Positions 1 to 11,221 of a stretch of DNA of 64,000 nucleotides are shown here, piece after piece. The number at the start of each line of letters is the position of its first letter. The stretch's first letter is position 1. This DNA comes from Moringa oleifera (lineage: Eukaryota > Streptophyta > Magnoliopsida > Brassicales > Moringaceae): NCBI GenBank assembly GCA_021397835.1, contig JAJFZO010000896.1, positions 2,830,501 to 2,894,500 on the forward strand, in the 5' to 3' direction. The translations under genes were made by a program, and so were the position numbers. The notes below the pieces were generated by a model. That model worked only from the letters and a program-made list of their open reading frames with translations. It was not told where the DNA came from and ran no database searches.

Positions 1-199
1 GATCGACCATTATGTTTGAAGATCGAGATATTTTCTTCATACTCTTTCGGCTCATAATCACCAGCATCATTCCTTGACAATTTTCGATATTGTGTGTTAA
101 AATATGGCTCGAAGTAGTGTGAGCAATACTCGCCTGAAAATTCTTTGACATGTCCAAGTTAATACAAGAGATATTAAAATTCTTTTTTATTTACTAAAA

Positions 200-477
200 A
201 TCTGCTTTGGTATTATATATATATATCAAGGGAGACAAAAATTGTTTCAATGGGTACAATTAGAAGCATTTTTACCAACCAAACGAGCCTTAAGACTGAA
301 CTCGTCTAAAACGGAAGCCCAATGGGCATCACTTTATCAGTACAGTAGGATTTGGTGAGTCCACAATTGACCACTTGTGGCCAGGCATTTTATGGGCCGT
401 GACGCGTGACGCCTGGGCGGTACGAACCGAAATCTGAAATTAGAGGCCTCCGTGGGTATGAGCAGAAGTGCTCGGTG
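200..477 (+). promoter_or_regulatory. Proximal promoter and 5' UTR of the S2P gene
   Basis: This stretch lies directly upstream of the S2P start codon at 478. It contains a TATATATATAT run near 215-225, a CCAAT at about 319, a TGGGCC site-II-like box at 393-398 and a tandem TGACG arrangement (TGACGCGTGACGCC) at 400-413. TGACG cores bind plant bZIP factors and TGGGCC boxes are common in plant housekeeping promoters. No transcription start can be fixed from sequence alone. The 200 bases before it show no gene. Confidence 0.5.
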
Positions 478-3400
478 ATGGAGCAAGGGGGGACTGGAGG
501 GGGAAAGCGAGCGAGAAGGTTTAGGTTTGAAAGAGTACACAGCAGTAGCTCCCACTCTATGCTGCCACTACGCTCTCCCCATTACCATCATCCTCTCACC
601 CACACCATCTCGTGTTGGTACTGTGACTTGAAAACGCGTGCATTGAATGAACCCCTGTTCCGTTTGGGACGCAGGCATGCCACCTGCTTCAGGGTTTGGT
701 TCTCCATAGGGGTCGGCTTTAGCCTCACCACTCTCCTCCTTGCCTCTTTCATTCTTCTCCTGGGATTGGGCAGAGCACTCCACCTTTTCCGCTTCAACTC
801 TGACCGCGTCACCGCCTTGCTCTTTGGGTTTTTGCCCTCGGTTAGGCTTCCCATTTCTTCATATCTCTCTCTCTCTCTCTTTCTTTATGTTCTTTTGTTT
901 ACTTATGCACTATCTCCATGACTTGTATTTTTACCTTGCCTTGGCTGCAGAACCTATCGCTCTCTGATGCTGCCTATGTGTTCTTTTCTACCTTGATATC
1001 CGTCGCAGTCCATGAATTCGGCCATGCTGTTGCAGCTGCTAGGTCAGTTTTCTCCTTCTGTAATTCTAATGCCATGTCCTTATGCTCCTCCTTCATTGTT
1101 CATGCAATCAGCTTGATTCTATAGTGAAAATCTTACCTTATACCTATCAATTGATGCAACTTTGGCTTTAACTATCTAATTCTAATACTAATTTGTATTG
1201 AGGTTAAGAAAAGAAGGATATCACTTTACACTAGTCGAAGTACTAGATTCTCATGATTTCTGCTCTGCCCACCTTTTCATTTGGGAGCAGTGAGGGCATA
1301 CAGTTGGAATACATAGCCATCTTTGTTGCTACTCTGTTCCCTGGTGCTCTTATTGCTTTCAACCATGACCAGCTGGAGGCATTACCACAATTTACTGCCC
1401 TTCGCATATACTGTGCTGGCATTTGGCACAATGCAGTTGTAAGTTCAGGCCCTTCAACTCTATGTCATACTAATCCTTCTTTATATGCCTGCACTTAAAT
1501 ATTATCTCTATCATACTATATTTATTGAATCCCTGGCTCCACTTCGGCTCTTTGAAACTTTTCATGCTTGTGCTCTTGCTTATGTGTCATCTTTTTTTTT
1601 TCCCCCCCTTTCTCTTCCTAGTTTTGTGCAGTTTGTGGTTTGGCACTATGTTTCCTGCCCTTCATCTTGTTTCCCTTTTACATACATGGAGAAAGGCCCT
1701 TGGTAAATTACCAGAGTTGCTCACCTAATTCATATTACACCTCTGTATACACCTGTGTTTTTAAATAATTGCCTTGAACAGGTTTTAGATGTACCTTCTA
1801 GGTCACCATTGTTTGGATATTTGTCTGCTGGAGATGCGGTGATGTCAATGGATGGCATACAGATCCGTAATCCAAAAGAGTGGATAGAGGTGGCTGCTCG
1901 GTTACATAGACACACACTTCAAAGGTCAAATGATTCCATATATGTTGAAAGTTTCAGGGGAATTCATGACAGAAAGGGGTACTGTGTCCCCAATTCTAAG
2001 ATGGAACAAAGTGATGGGATGCAATTGGCAAACAACCAATTTGCTTGTCCTAATGATCTCACTGCGTTTGTGACCATTAATTGTTTAGAGTCGATGAGCT
2101 CGGATGACATTACCAGCGAAGATGGTCAATCAACCAGAAGAGAGAGTGGGCTTTGTTTTAATGCAAACGACATTGTCAAGCATAACAAATGTGGTGATGA
2201 ATGGGTTTCTGGTATAACTAATGGAAGCAGCTGCACGTGTCCAGAGGTACCTCTTTAAACTTTTTTTCTTTTTGATGCATTTTTGCTCTTGGTAATCAGA
2301 TGGTGTAAGATAATATATAAACATTTGACTATGCTTATAGGGTGAGTCCTGTTTGAGTCCAGTCCAATGGCCAGGAATCACATGGACTGAAATCATGTAT
2401 TCAAGCCCTCATTCTCCGGGTTGCTTGAAACTCCAAAGGAATTCACTATCTGCAGATTCTGAGACTTATAATTCTATGGGACATAATTGTGGTGGGACTT
2501 TTGTTTTTGTCGGTCACTTGATCTCCATGGCCCATTCAGTTCATTTAACTGCATACCGACCTCGTTGGACATTTGCTTGTGGTTCACATCTTCCTGACAT
2601 ACTGGAAAGGAGCTTGACATGCACATTTCATGTCTCTCTGACACTAGCTCTTCTGAATAGTTTGCCTGTAAGTTCTTCCATTTTCATTTTACTGTAAGAT
2701 TAAGCTTCATATGCGGCTTTGAGTGTATATGGATATCAGCATGGTGCTGAAGCAGTCAAGCATGAAAATACTCATTGGATATCCTCTCCATGAATCCCAA
2801 TACTTCCATGCAATTCTAATAGAAGAACTACTATAACAAATTTTCTGTCAACTCCAAAGTGATCGAATGTCAAGTGGTCTCCCAACAGTGATATTTTAGG
2901 GATAAGCTATGATTTATTTTCAATATAATTTTTCTTCTTTTGTTTCAGTTTTTTTATCTACCCGTGAAGCTGTTTCCTCTTCTCTTGTACCTTTCTTTCC
3001 ACTAGTTGACGCCTTTGATTTTCAATGCATATAGAGAAGAGGAAACTTGGCTTTAATTTTAAGTGCTGAAATGGTAATAGTTACATATTCAATCTTACAA
3101 ATCCTCATGTGAGAATGGTTATGTTAGCTTAACTTGGATATTCTAAAAATACGAGATGTAAAGAATGAAATTTGGCTTTAATTTGTCCTCAAATTTGTAT
3201 TTTAAATGCTGAAATGGTAATAGTTACATATTCAATCTTACAAATCCTCATGTGAGAATGGTTATGTTAGCTTAACTTGGATATTCTAGAAATACGAGAT
3301 TTAGAAAATGAATACATATATATTGCAAATTTTACTGGTTGAGTATAAACAAAAGTTAAGAATCATTGGCAAGAATCATATGATTTTTGCAACACATTAA

Positions 3401-3596
3401 TTTGTTTGTCTCTTGTGATAATATTATTTATTAGGTATATTTTCTCGATGGGGAATCAATATTAGAGGTTACTTTGTGCCATTTTGCTTTCTTGAGTCCG
3501 AGAAGGAGGAGAGGGATTCTTCGAGTATGTCTAATCGGGGGAACAATCCTCGCAATCCTATCAATTTTGAGGATCTTTGTCGTCAGCTTTATGTAA
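478..3596 (+). CDS. S2P: Membrane-bound site-2 protease (S2P), seven exons, complete
   Basis: Intramembrane zinc metalloprotease of the S2P family (M50B). In plants it makes the second cut that frees membrane-anchored bZIP factors after site-1 cleavage in the Golgi. Exons: 478-840, 951-1042, 1291-1438, 1622-1702, 1782-2246, 2341-2667 and 3435-3596. All introns are GT-AG and the reading frame stays open, giving 545 residues. Seen in the translation: an arginine-rich N-terminus, a membrane segment at about 73-97, the zinc-binding HEFGH at 142-146, a conserved stretch GIWHNAV ending exon 3, a PDZ-like loop domain in exon 5 (from about residue 229), and the second catalytic motif YFLDG with D497 in exon 7. 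The start is the ATG at 478; the upstream in-frame extension has only a GTG at 406. Nothing is broken. The start and the stop context (TAA at 3594) should be checked with cDNA. Confidence 0.93.
3046..3300 (+). repeat. Tandem duplication inside S2P intron 6
   Basis: The stretches 3064-3157 and 3207-3300 are direct copies of 94 bases with a single mismatch. Both are preceded by a TTGGCTTTAATTT stretch, and the second copy carries about 20 extra bases between that stretch and the core. The duplication lies wholly within intron 6 (2668-3434) and touches neither splice site. The near identity suggests it is recent. Confidence 0.9.
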
Positions 3597-3939
3597 AAGA
3601 AAAGGTAAACATGTTTATCTTTTTTTTTTCCTGTTAATTATAGGTTTTACTAGTTGGTTGTACTTTTTAAGTTAACATTTATACCTGTTGGTCCTGTCCA
3701 CTATAATGAATAATTGCTAAATTCCTCAGGAGTTGCAGCCTTGTTGTCAAATGTTGCTAGATATGTATCCTTTAGGTAAGCTTGCCTTTTTCATATCTCG
3801 CCAAAGGAAATGAGGAAGCTTGTCCTTCATCTCTCACCAAAGGAAACAAGGAAAAAGCCTTGTCTTAACTACATCTAGGAAAGGTCATTACTAATGGAGC
3901 GAAGGAAAGCTTAGCAAATGCAAGCTAGGTTAACAATAC
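3597..3939 (+). other. S2P 3' flank with a possible 3'-UTR exon at 3730-3775
   Basis: After the S2P stop there is a good donor at 3605 (AAAG/GTAAAC), an acceptor at 3728-3729 (TTCCTCAG) and a second donor at 3776 (TTTAG/GTAAGC). These would define a 46-base noncoding exon. No clear polyadenylation signal stands out. From about 3780 the sequence becomes transposon-like. Whether transcripts really splice here is inference. Confidence 0.35.
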
Positions 3940-5030
3940 ACGACCATTGATAGGTAGCTCTATTGGAGGCCTTAGACCTTGCCTTTTTGAAGGTGTGTGG
4001 GATTGGAGAGCAAGATTACATTCAAAGAGTGGTCCACGAAGGCAATTTGGTGAAATCATCTAGAGGTTGCTATCCTTGCCGATAAGGTATCCTTGGTTGG
4101 GATTTTTGGCCAACTTTGAAAGTAGACGTCGGTTTTTGTTTGAAGATGGCAAAAGTGTCAAACCACACAATGATGCCATCACAACGTGCTACTCCATCGA
4201 GCTACACTAGCTCTTGGCTTTTTTTTTTTCCTCCAACAAGAACTAGACCTCTTAGATTGTTGGCCCTTTGCTTCTTTTCCATAGGAACTGGACATGCTGG
4301 GTCCATTTCATGTTGCCTCATCACAAATGAAATTTGTGCTTGTTCGAGTTGGCGAATGCATCATGTTAGGAAAGGTTGGAACGTTGGCTCGAATTACAAA
4401 CAACAAGCTTGGGAGTTTGTGCTGAAATCTATTATATGCCTATTTAGTATCCCTTGAATCTTTATATCAAATAATGACAGTTTACAACTTGAGGTTTTCC
4501 AAGCAACAGCAAGGACTCCACATGGAGCTTCAATTCACATAAGGTACCTCTTGATAGATAAGTTGGCTGAGGTGATCATCTGCACCATTTTCAAAGCCTC
4601 AAAGAATAGGTTGATCAAGCCAAAGGAGCATGAGCAAAAGAGCTACCAATTGTACTTTCGATGTATTCCACAACTAAAAGGGCCCAAATAGGAGATATCA
4701 TTCTCAGTTGCACTTGGGATAGAGGCTATTGTTCTAGCAGCAATTGAGCTACCAACCTTGAATGTCCAATGCTTTGATCGCCTTGAAAATGAACGAGGTT
4801 TGATGGAAACTCTTGATATATTAGAAGAATGAAGAGCGACCAACCAACTTAAGGCACTTACAGCTTATCGAAGGGTAATAGAGGCGTATTACAAGCGAGT
4901 GTGGGTACAATCTCTCAAGTTAGGAGACCTTTTTCTCAAACGGGTTGAAGCATTAACCCCAGATAATGCGAAAGGAAAGTTAGCCCCAAATTGGAAAAGC
5001 CATGCAAAATTCACAAAGTCTTAGAACTTG
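3940..5030 (+). pseudogene. Degenerate Ty3/gypsy integrase fragment (GY0, Tat-like)
   Basis: Three-frame reading of the plus strand gives recognisable pieces of a gypsy integrase in correct order. They are an N-terminal stretch like YIQRVVHEG near 4014, a WPTL-type zinc-finger region with the residues KMAKV near 4140, a core beginning DMLGPF near 4290, a stretch resembling IICRFGIP near 4430, a VALGIEAI stretch near 4710 and the C-terminal YYKRV...LKLGDLFLKRV near 4890. The pieces are separated by frameshifts and stops, so no protein is made. The IELPTLNV and DILEERR wording resembles Tat/Ogre-lineage elements. No LTR for it was found. It abuts the copia element COP1 on its right, so it is probably a remnant that COP1 landed in or beside. 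Confidence 0.8.
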
Positions 5031-5103
5031 GGACTTGCATATTGACTAAGTTTGCAATGCACCATTATGATTGCTTTAACTGCTATACTTATCTTTTGAT
5101 TTA

Positions 5104-5329
5104 AAATATTAGACATATTTCTTGTCACTTCGCAGGAGTACAACCCTAGTCCTATTATACTAATTTTGGTCAAATTACAACCATAGTACAAAGGGATTAA
5201 ATTCATGAAGATCAAGAATTTATGAAAATCAGTTAATGGCGAATCCTCTTATTAGGAAACAAGAAATAAAGGATAATCTCGTTCCTAAAATAGAACATAC
5301 TAAAAATCCTAGCTTAATTTCTTTCCACA
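5104..5329 (-). repeat. 3' LTR of COP1
   Basis: A segment of about 225 bases matches 18250-18481 in the same orientation, sharing AAAATATTAG at one end, CCTATTATACT in the middle and AGCTTAAT near the other end. On the minus strand it begins TGTGGAAAG at 5329, directly after the polypurine stretch CTTGAGGGGCAC that normally precedes a copia 3' LTR. The left edge is uncertain; a TG at 5097 is the likely terminus. Confidence 0.75.
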
Positions 5330-5339
5330 GTGCCCCTCA

Positions 5340-6090
5340 AGCTGGGTTGCATACTTTGAGGAATTCAGTTCCTAGTTGGGTTGTATATCCTATATAATCC
5401 CAGCTTGGAATTGAATTTCTGAAAGCTTTGTCTAGGCAAGGCTTTGATTAGTACATCAATGATTTGCAGTCTTGAAGAGATGTAGGATAGTTGAACCACT
5501 CATTGTTGACCTTCTCTTAAATAAAATGTCATTCTATTTCAATGTGCTTTGTGTTATCATGATGAATAATAGCTTGGCTATGAGCATTCAAATTGTAGCA
5601 CTGGTGGTAGCTTTGAGTTTTATCAGAAACTTTTCAAGCCACATTCTCTCATAGGTTCCGAGAGCTAATGCACGGTAGTCAGCCTCCGTACTACTTGTAG
5701 AGACCACTGATTGCTTTTTACTTCTCTATGTCATAAGATTTCCCCACACATAAGAATAGTAGCTTATATTGGATCTCTTATCACTTAGTTCACTAGCCAA
5801 GCTTGTATTTGTATACAAGTCAATACAATGATTAAGCCATGTTGGAGTCATCTTTAGATACCTAAAAATTTTGTAGTCAACTTCCAAGTGGTCTTCATTT
5901 GGTTCATTCATGTGTTGGTAGACTATACTAACTGGAAAACCAATTTTTGGTCTAGCGTGTGAGAGATAGATTAATTCGCCAATCAACCTTTGATATCTAC
6001 CTTTATCAACTAGAGCAATATCTTCATTTCTTCTTAGCTTCTTGTTGGGATACATACGAGTGTTTATTGGTTTACAACCAAGCATACTTG
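5340..6090 (-). pseudogene. COP1 RNase H domain
   Basis: The minus strand reads as copia RNase H. The most open part, 5726-6085, has DKGRYQRLIGELIYLSH, RPKIGFPVS and YYSYVWGNLMT. Reading on through stops toward 5470 gives the usual SKKQSVV and SSTEADYRALA stretches. The catalytic YTDAD-type motif is changed to YTNTS. It ends in a QLEG stretch near the 3' polypurine tract. It is disabled by stops and by the lost aspartate. Confidence 0.85.
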
Positions 6091-6175
6091 TCTTTCAGTA
6101 GATCTAGGATATATTTCCTTTGTAAAATGAAAATTCCTTATTTGGACCGTGCAATCTCCATTCCTAGGAAGTATT

Positions 6176-6790
6176 TTAGGGAACCAAGATCTTTAATCTC
6201 AAATTCAATGGCCAACAACTGTGTAATGACACAATTTCCTCTTCATAATCTCGTGTAAGAATTATATCATCGACGTAAACAATTAAGATTGCTACTCTTC
6301 GATTTATGGAGAACTTAATAAATAATGTATGATTAGCTTGACATTGTCTATATCCATCTGAGGTTAGTGTTCTTGGAAATCTCTTAAACCAAGCACGGAG
6401 TGATTGTTTCAAGCCATAAAGTGCCTTCTTCAATTTCATTTGCTTGTGTAAACCCTTTGGCTATAAGATGAGCCTTAAATCTCTCAATATTATCATTTGC
6501 AATATATTTTATAGTGAAAACTCATTTTCATCCCATGAGTTTCCTTTCTTGGGGTAGCTCTATAACAATCCTTGTTCCATTACTCTTAAGAGGCCTAATT
6601 TCCTCTTTCACAGCCTTTTTACATGCTGGGTCCTTTAATGCTTCTTGGATAGAGCTTGGGACTTGGTAATAGCTTGTCATATGCCATATAGTTCCTGATT
6701 GGATTAGAGGCATAAGATCCAACACCCTTATAGCAATTGATATGTCCAAATAATTAACAACGAGTAAGGAACTCATGACTTGTACCTATG
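6176..6790 (-). pseudogene. COP1 reverse transcriptase, internally deleted
   Basis: The N-terminal part (6528-6776) has VPSSIQEALKDP and EEIRPLKSNGT, typical of the start of copia RT. The catalytic part (6176-6439) has KKALYGLKQS, RAWF and YVDDIILT. Between them the reading passes from an AKGFTQ-type stretch near 6450 straight to KKALYGLKQ. This skips the segment that normally carries the first catalytic aspartate and the ETFAPV region. The YVDD box itself is intact. The deletion alone would inactivate the enzyme. Confidence 0.85.
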
Positions 6791-8140
6791 TGAGTTTCTA
6801 GGTTAGTAGGATCCAAGTCAAGTTTATGGCTTTGTTGAGCTTGTAAAGTGGATTCCAATTGCTCATCAGGTTTCTGCGTTTTAGCATAGACATGTAGCTC
6901 TTTATTATTGTCATATTGGTGAAAGTGATAACAATTCTGGTGGTTTAGGTTAATGATATTGTAAGGCAATGTTTTGGAAGTGTCCTAAAGTTGATATTTT
7001 ATCATGTACTCCCCCTGAATTTCAAGTTTAAGGAAATAGGATTGATGTTTAAAGCATCTATAATAACATAGAGCCTTTTAGTAAGAGGAGAATAATATTT
7101 ATACCTCTTGATTAGATGTGTACCTTAAGAAGATGTATTTGAGTGACTTTGGATCAAGTTTAGAACGATGTTGGATGTAGATATGTACAAAGGTCGAGCA
7201 CCTAAAGATATTAGGTGGCAAATTAGTTGAAAACATCTTCATATGAGGGAAAGATTGGGTAACGACTTGTCTAGGTGTTTGAAATTTTAGAATCTAACGT
7301 GGCTTCCGATTTGATGAGGTAAGTAGTTGAGTATAGCTTCCTTGCTTAACGACATGATTTGAGAACATGATGGATCGAGCCATTTCTACGAGGTACCATT
7401 TTTTTTTCTTCTCTGCCATCTCATTTTGCTGAGGGGTATTAACACGTGAGCTCATGTCAATAATCCCTTTTTCTAAAATTTAAGGTCCTAGGATTGAATT
7501 GAAATAGTTTCTTGCATTATTTGTTTTTAGAACTTGTATTTTGCTATTGAATTGAGTGCTAATCATTGAATAAAAGGATTTGAAGATGTTACTTACCTCA
7601 GATTTGTCTTTCATAAGGAATGCCCAAGTACTTCTAGTATGGTCATCAATGAATGATGCAAACCAACGAGTTTCAGTTACGTTTTTAACTCTTGAGGGTC
7701 TCCAAATGTCACTATGAATCATAAAGAATGGGTAAGATGACAAGTACAAAATGCTTGGGTATATATGTCGAGTGTATTTGGCTAGTTGGCATATTGCACT
7801 ATAAAAGAAGTTTGGATTTGTATTGGTGAACAAATAAGGAACATTTTTTGAAAGGTACATGAAGTTTGGATGACCTAAACGAAAATGCCATAGCATGATT
7901 TCATTTTCTTTTGACATTGAAAGTGAATTAAAACAAGACTGAGAGACATAACTTATTGTAAGAGCTTGCCTATGTATTGATTTCCTTTGAACAAATAGAT
8001 CACGACAAAATTCAACACTGCTAATAACCTTCCCTAAAATCTCCTCCTTAAATTCACAAAAGTTTGGAGAAAATTTAGCTATATAATTGAAATCACACGA
8101 GTTTTGCTAATAGAAAGCAACTTACATCCAAATTTGGAAC
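6791..8140 (-). pseudogene. COP1 integrase and GAG-pre-integrase domain
   Basis: The open stretch 7480-7917 reads MLWHFRLGHPNFMYL (GAG-pre-integrase), a degenerate zinc-binding CQLAKYTRH region, then the core with HSDIW and FIDDHTRSTWAFLMK. Upstream of it, 7920-8140 continues with a frameshifted CKLLSISK stretch and EFKEEILGK. The part between 6791 and 7480 is the decayed integrase C-terminus and linker; I see only fragments there. A long A run at about 8143-8166 marks the join with the nested gypsy element GY1. Confidence 0.82.
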
Positions 8141-8202
8141 CAAAAAAAAAAAAAAAAAACAAAAAAGAGAATGAAAACTTGTGTCAAGTGAACTATGCCA
8201 TG

Positions 8203-8419
8203 TCTTGCTAGTCTCTCCAATGAGCTAAGCTCAATTACAGTAAAGAAATTCCCTCCTCTTCGTGCTAGCTATTCCTCCTTATATCACTTTCCACTCCCAT
8301 TTGCACCACCTAACTAAATTCTGTCGCTCGTACCCCAATAGAATCACAACATAACATTGCTGCATTTACCATAGTTACCCCTACATCTAGAATGCTTCAA
8401 ATGAGCTTGTGGCTTAACA
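8203..8419 (-). repeat. 3' LTR of GY1, truncated
   Basis: It matches the right-hand LTR, sharing CTCTCCAATGAGCTAAGCTC near one end and GGCTTAACA at the other. On the minus strand it begins TGTTAAGCC at 8419, preceded by the purine-rich GGTAGAGGGTAA, a good polypurine tract. Similarity fades left of about 8203, roughly 80 bases short of the other LTR. Confidence 0.85.
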
Positions 8420-8439
8420 TTACCCTCTACCAAAATTTT

Positions 8440-9720
8440 CACTTTATCCTCAAGGTGAGAACTTGGTTGTTGCAATTGGACCATATGAAAATCCTTCTAA
8501 GTGGCTTCAAATTTTGGCAATGATTTCCGTTTCAATAGCACTTCCACCTAACTACTTTAGTTCAACAATCAACTTTAGCTCTAAAGTAAGTTATGGTGGA
8601 ATCAAGGGAGAAGAAGAAATTAGTCCTCGTGCATGTTGCTATTGAGAAATATGAAAGATGAGGTGGATTGCTATTGAGAGAGGAAGGTCTAGCTTATAAT
8701 TAACTTTCCCCACTCCCTAAAGAACTTTACAATAGAAACATGCGACCAGTGTTTTGTACTTTCGTTTAGCAAGAGTTTGCTATCTTTAAGGTCGTATCTT
8801 TAAGAAAACTAAGTCCCCTTCCCCAAATTCTTCATGATGTCATTTCTTGTCAACTTGCAACTTCATTTTCTATTGAGCAAGCAGTAAATGCATTTGTAAC
8901 TCATCTAAAATCGCATTTCGATCTTTCAAAAGCTTATCAACCAAAACACTGTTGTAGTGCGATGCTCGTAACGGATGAGGTAAGGAGGGACTCAATCATA
9001 CAAGGCTCGAAAAAGGGTGCAATGAGTAGAGGAATGAAAAGAAGTGTTGTACTAGTATTCAGCTCAAAATAGCCATTTAGCTCGCGTTGTTGGTTTCTTC
9101 GAAGCAAAGCATCACAAATAGGTTTCAAGGCACTTATTGACAACTTTTGACAACTTTCGATTGCCCATCCAATTTTGGATGGTAATTAGTATTACGTTTA
9201 AGATTGGTGCCTTAAAATTTAAACAATTCACTCCAAAAATAGGTTAAAAAAAACATAGTCCCAATATGAGATAATGGATTATGGAATGCCATGGAGCTTA
9301 ACAACTTCCTTAACAAAATTGGTAGCCACAAGTACTGCTGTAAAAGGATGTTTCAGCCTAATAAAATGAGTGTAGTTAGTTAGACGGTCCACTACCATCA
9401 ATATAGTATCCTACTCCACCCTTCTAATTGAGGCAAACCCTCAATGAAATCTATGGTCACTACGTCCCAAACTTGAGCAGGGAGAGCAATAGGCTAAAAT
9501 AACCTGGCATGTGTGGTCACGGAGTGCTTATTCCTTTGAAAAACTTGGCACTCTCGCACAAATCTAATAGCATGATTTCGCATGCCAACCCAAAATAATT
9601 CAGTACTTAAATGTTGATTAGTTTTTGTCTTCCTTGAATGTCCCCCGATAGGAGAACTATGAAACTCACAAACAATGAAAGAAATAAGAGTAGAAATCTT
9701 TGGAATCACAAAAAATCCTT
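8440..9720 (-). pseudogene. GY1 integrase with degenerate chromodomain-like tail
   Basis: The zinc-finger part is at 9494-9709: EFHSSPIGGHS, a WVGMR stretch and FVRECQVFQRNK, where the second cysteine of the CxxC pair has become phenylalanine. The core's C-terminal half is near 8940-9150, with CLETYLRCF-like and LFRALY stretches in mixed frames, then LKDRNAILDELQ at 8890-8940. The C-terminal tail at 8425-8520 ends in SSHLEDKVKILVEG, the usual end of chromovirus integrases. The intervening 8520-8700 is probably the worn chromodomain. Several frameshifts are present. Confidence 0.8.
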
Positions 9721-11215
9721 TTACAACAAAGCCCCATTCTCCATTGAAAATCCCTTATGTGATTAAGTACCCAAACTGATATCTTCCCATAATTGTTGAA
9801 GAAATTAGTCTCTTGCTAGTTCAGTTCGCAGCGTATCTTAATGCTATCATTGAGGTACTAAAAGAATGGAGCATTCCACCCACTTAGGAACACGAGAGAG
9901 TGCATAAACTAGTCTATTACTTGCCCTACTTCGATATTGGATTTCAAGGTCAAAGCCCATCAACTCAGTAATCCATTTTTGATACTTAACACCCACAATT
10001 CGTTGTTATAGTAGAAACTTGAGACTTTGTTGATCAGTCTGTACAATAAAATGTCTTCTAAGCAAATAAGGTCTCCATTTCATCATCGTAAAGACTATTG
10101 CCGTCAACTCTTTTTCATAAATGGATTTTAAACGAGCTTAAGGACCCAAATTCTAACTAAAATGGGACGATGCTCTTGTAATAAGATTGCACCTAACCCA
10201 AAACTCGAAGTATCCGTATCCACAATGATAGGCTTCGAAAAATTAGGCATCACCAAGACAAGAGCTTGGCTCATAGCTTGTTTCAGGTTAACGAAAGCTT
10301 TGTCAGTCTCCATATTCCTTCTAAACTTGTCTTTTTTTAGTTGTTCAGTCAATGACAAAGCTAGCTGGGCATAACCAACCACAAACTTTCAATAGTATCT
10401 CGTTGGTCCCAAAAAATCACACAACTCTTTTAGATTTGTGGGTATTGGCCACTTCACCAAAGCATCAATTTTGCTTGGGTTTGCACCACCCCTTCATTCG
10501 AGATGACATGCCATAGAAAAACAACCTGATGTTGCCTGAATGCACGTTTCTTCTTGTTGGCATACAACCCATTTGCTTTCAAATCTTCATATACTTAAGC
10601 TAAATGTTGGTGATAAGATTCCTCTAAAGAACTACAAGTGAGCATATTGTAGAAAAAGACCAAGGCAAACTATCTTAGATAAGGTCAAAATATCTCATTT
10701 ATGAAGGATTGAAATGTAGTTGGGTTTCTACTGAGATCAAAAGGCATGAAGAGAAATTCGTAATAGCCATCATGTGTTTTAAAAGATGTCTCTTGTACAT
10801 CCCTTTTCTTGATCTGAATCTAGTGGTAACCAAATTTTAAATCGAGTTTAGAGAAAATTTTGGCGCCAAACAATTCATCCAAAAGTTCATCTATAACACG
10901 AATGGGATACTTATCCAGTATATTGGTTTTATTCAAGGTTTTACAATCCACGCAAAACTAGTGTGAGCCATTCCTCTTTTTGACTAATAGAACAGGGCTT
11001 GAAAAAGGGCTATTACTTTAATAATACTAGTAGCTAACATCTCCCTCATCGATCTTTTTATTTTAGCTTTCTAGGCAGAGGGACACCTAGAAGGCCTTAC
11101 ACTTATGGGTTGGCTCCTTTCTTTCAACAAAATTGATGTTTATGAACCCACTAGTAACCCCATGGGCGTGTTGAAAAACATCATCATGCTCTACCAACAT
11201 TGATTTAAGAAACTT
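9721..11215 (-). pseudogene. GY1 reverse transcriptase and RNase H
   Basis: The RNase H start at 10128-10382 reads LVMPNFSKPIIVDTDTSSFG and GAILLQE. Toward the 5' side, mixed frames give FLGPTRYY (about 10400) and FINEIF. They also give VFFYNML, which replaces the usual FDDIL box, and an EFLFMPF stretch (about 10740). The catalytic aspartate pair is therefore lost. Stops and frameshifts occur throughout; the order and spacing match a single decayed pol gene. Confidence 0.8.
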
Positions 11216-11221
11216 CAGCAC

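Noticed and set aside
406..477. N-terminal extension of the S2P frame
   Set aside because: It has no ATG, only a GTG, and lies in the promoter region; the first ATG is at 478.
568..854. Minus-strand open frames over S2P exon 1
   Set aside because: They are antisense shadows of the conserved exon.
3435..3775. Alternative frame of exon 7 continuing through a splice to 3775
   Set aside because: The main frame gives the LDG motif and a stop at 3594; the alternative frame loses the active site.
10162..10374. Plus-strand open frame inside GY1
   Set aside because: It is the antisense of the RNase H/RT region on the minus strand.
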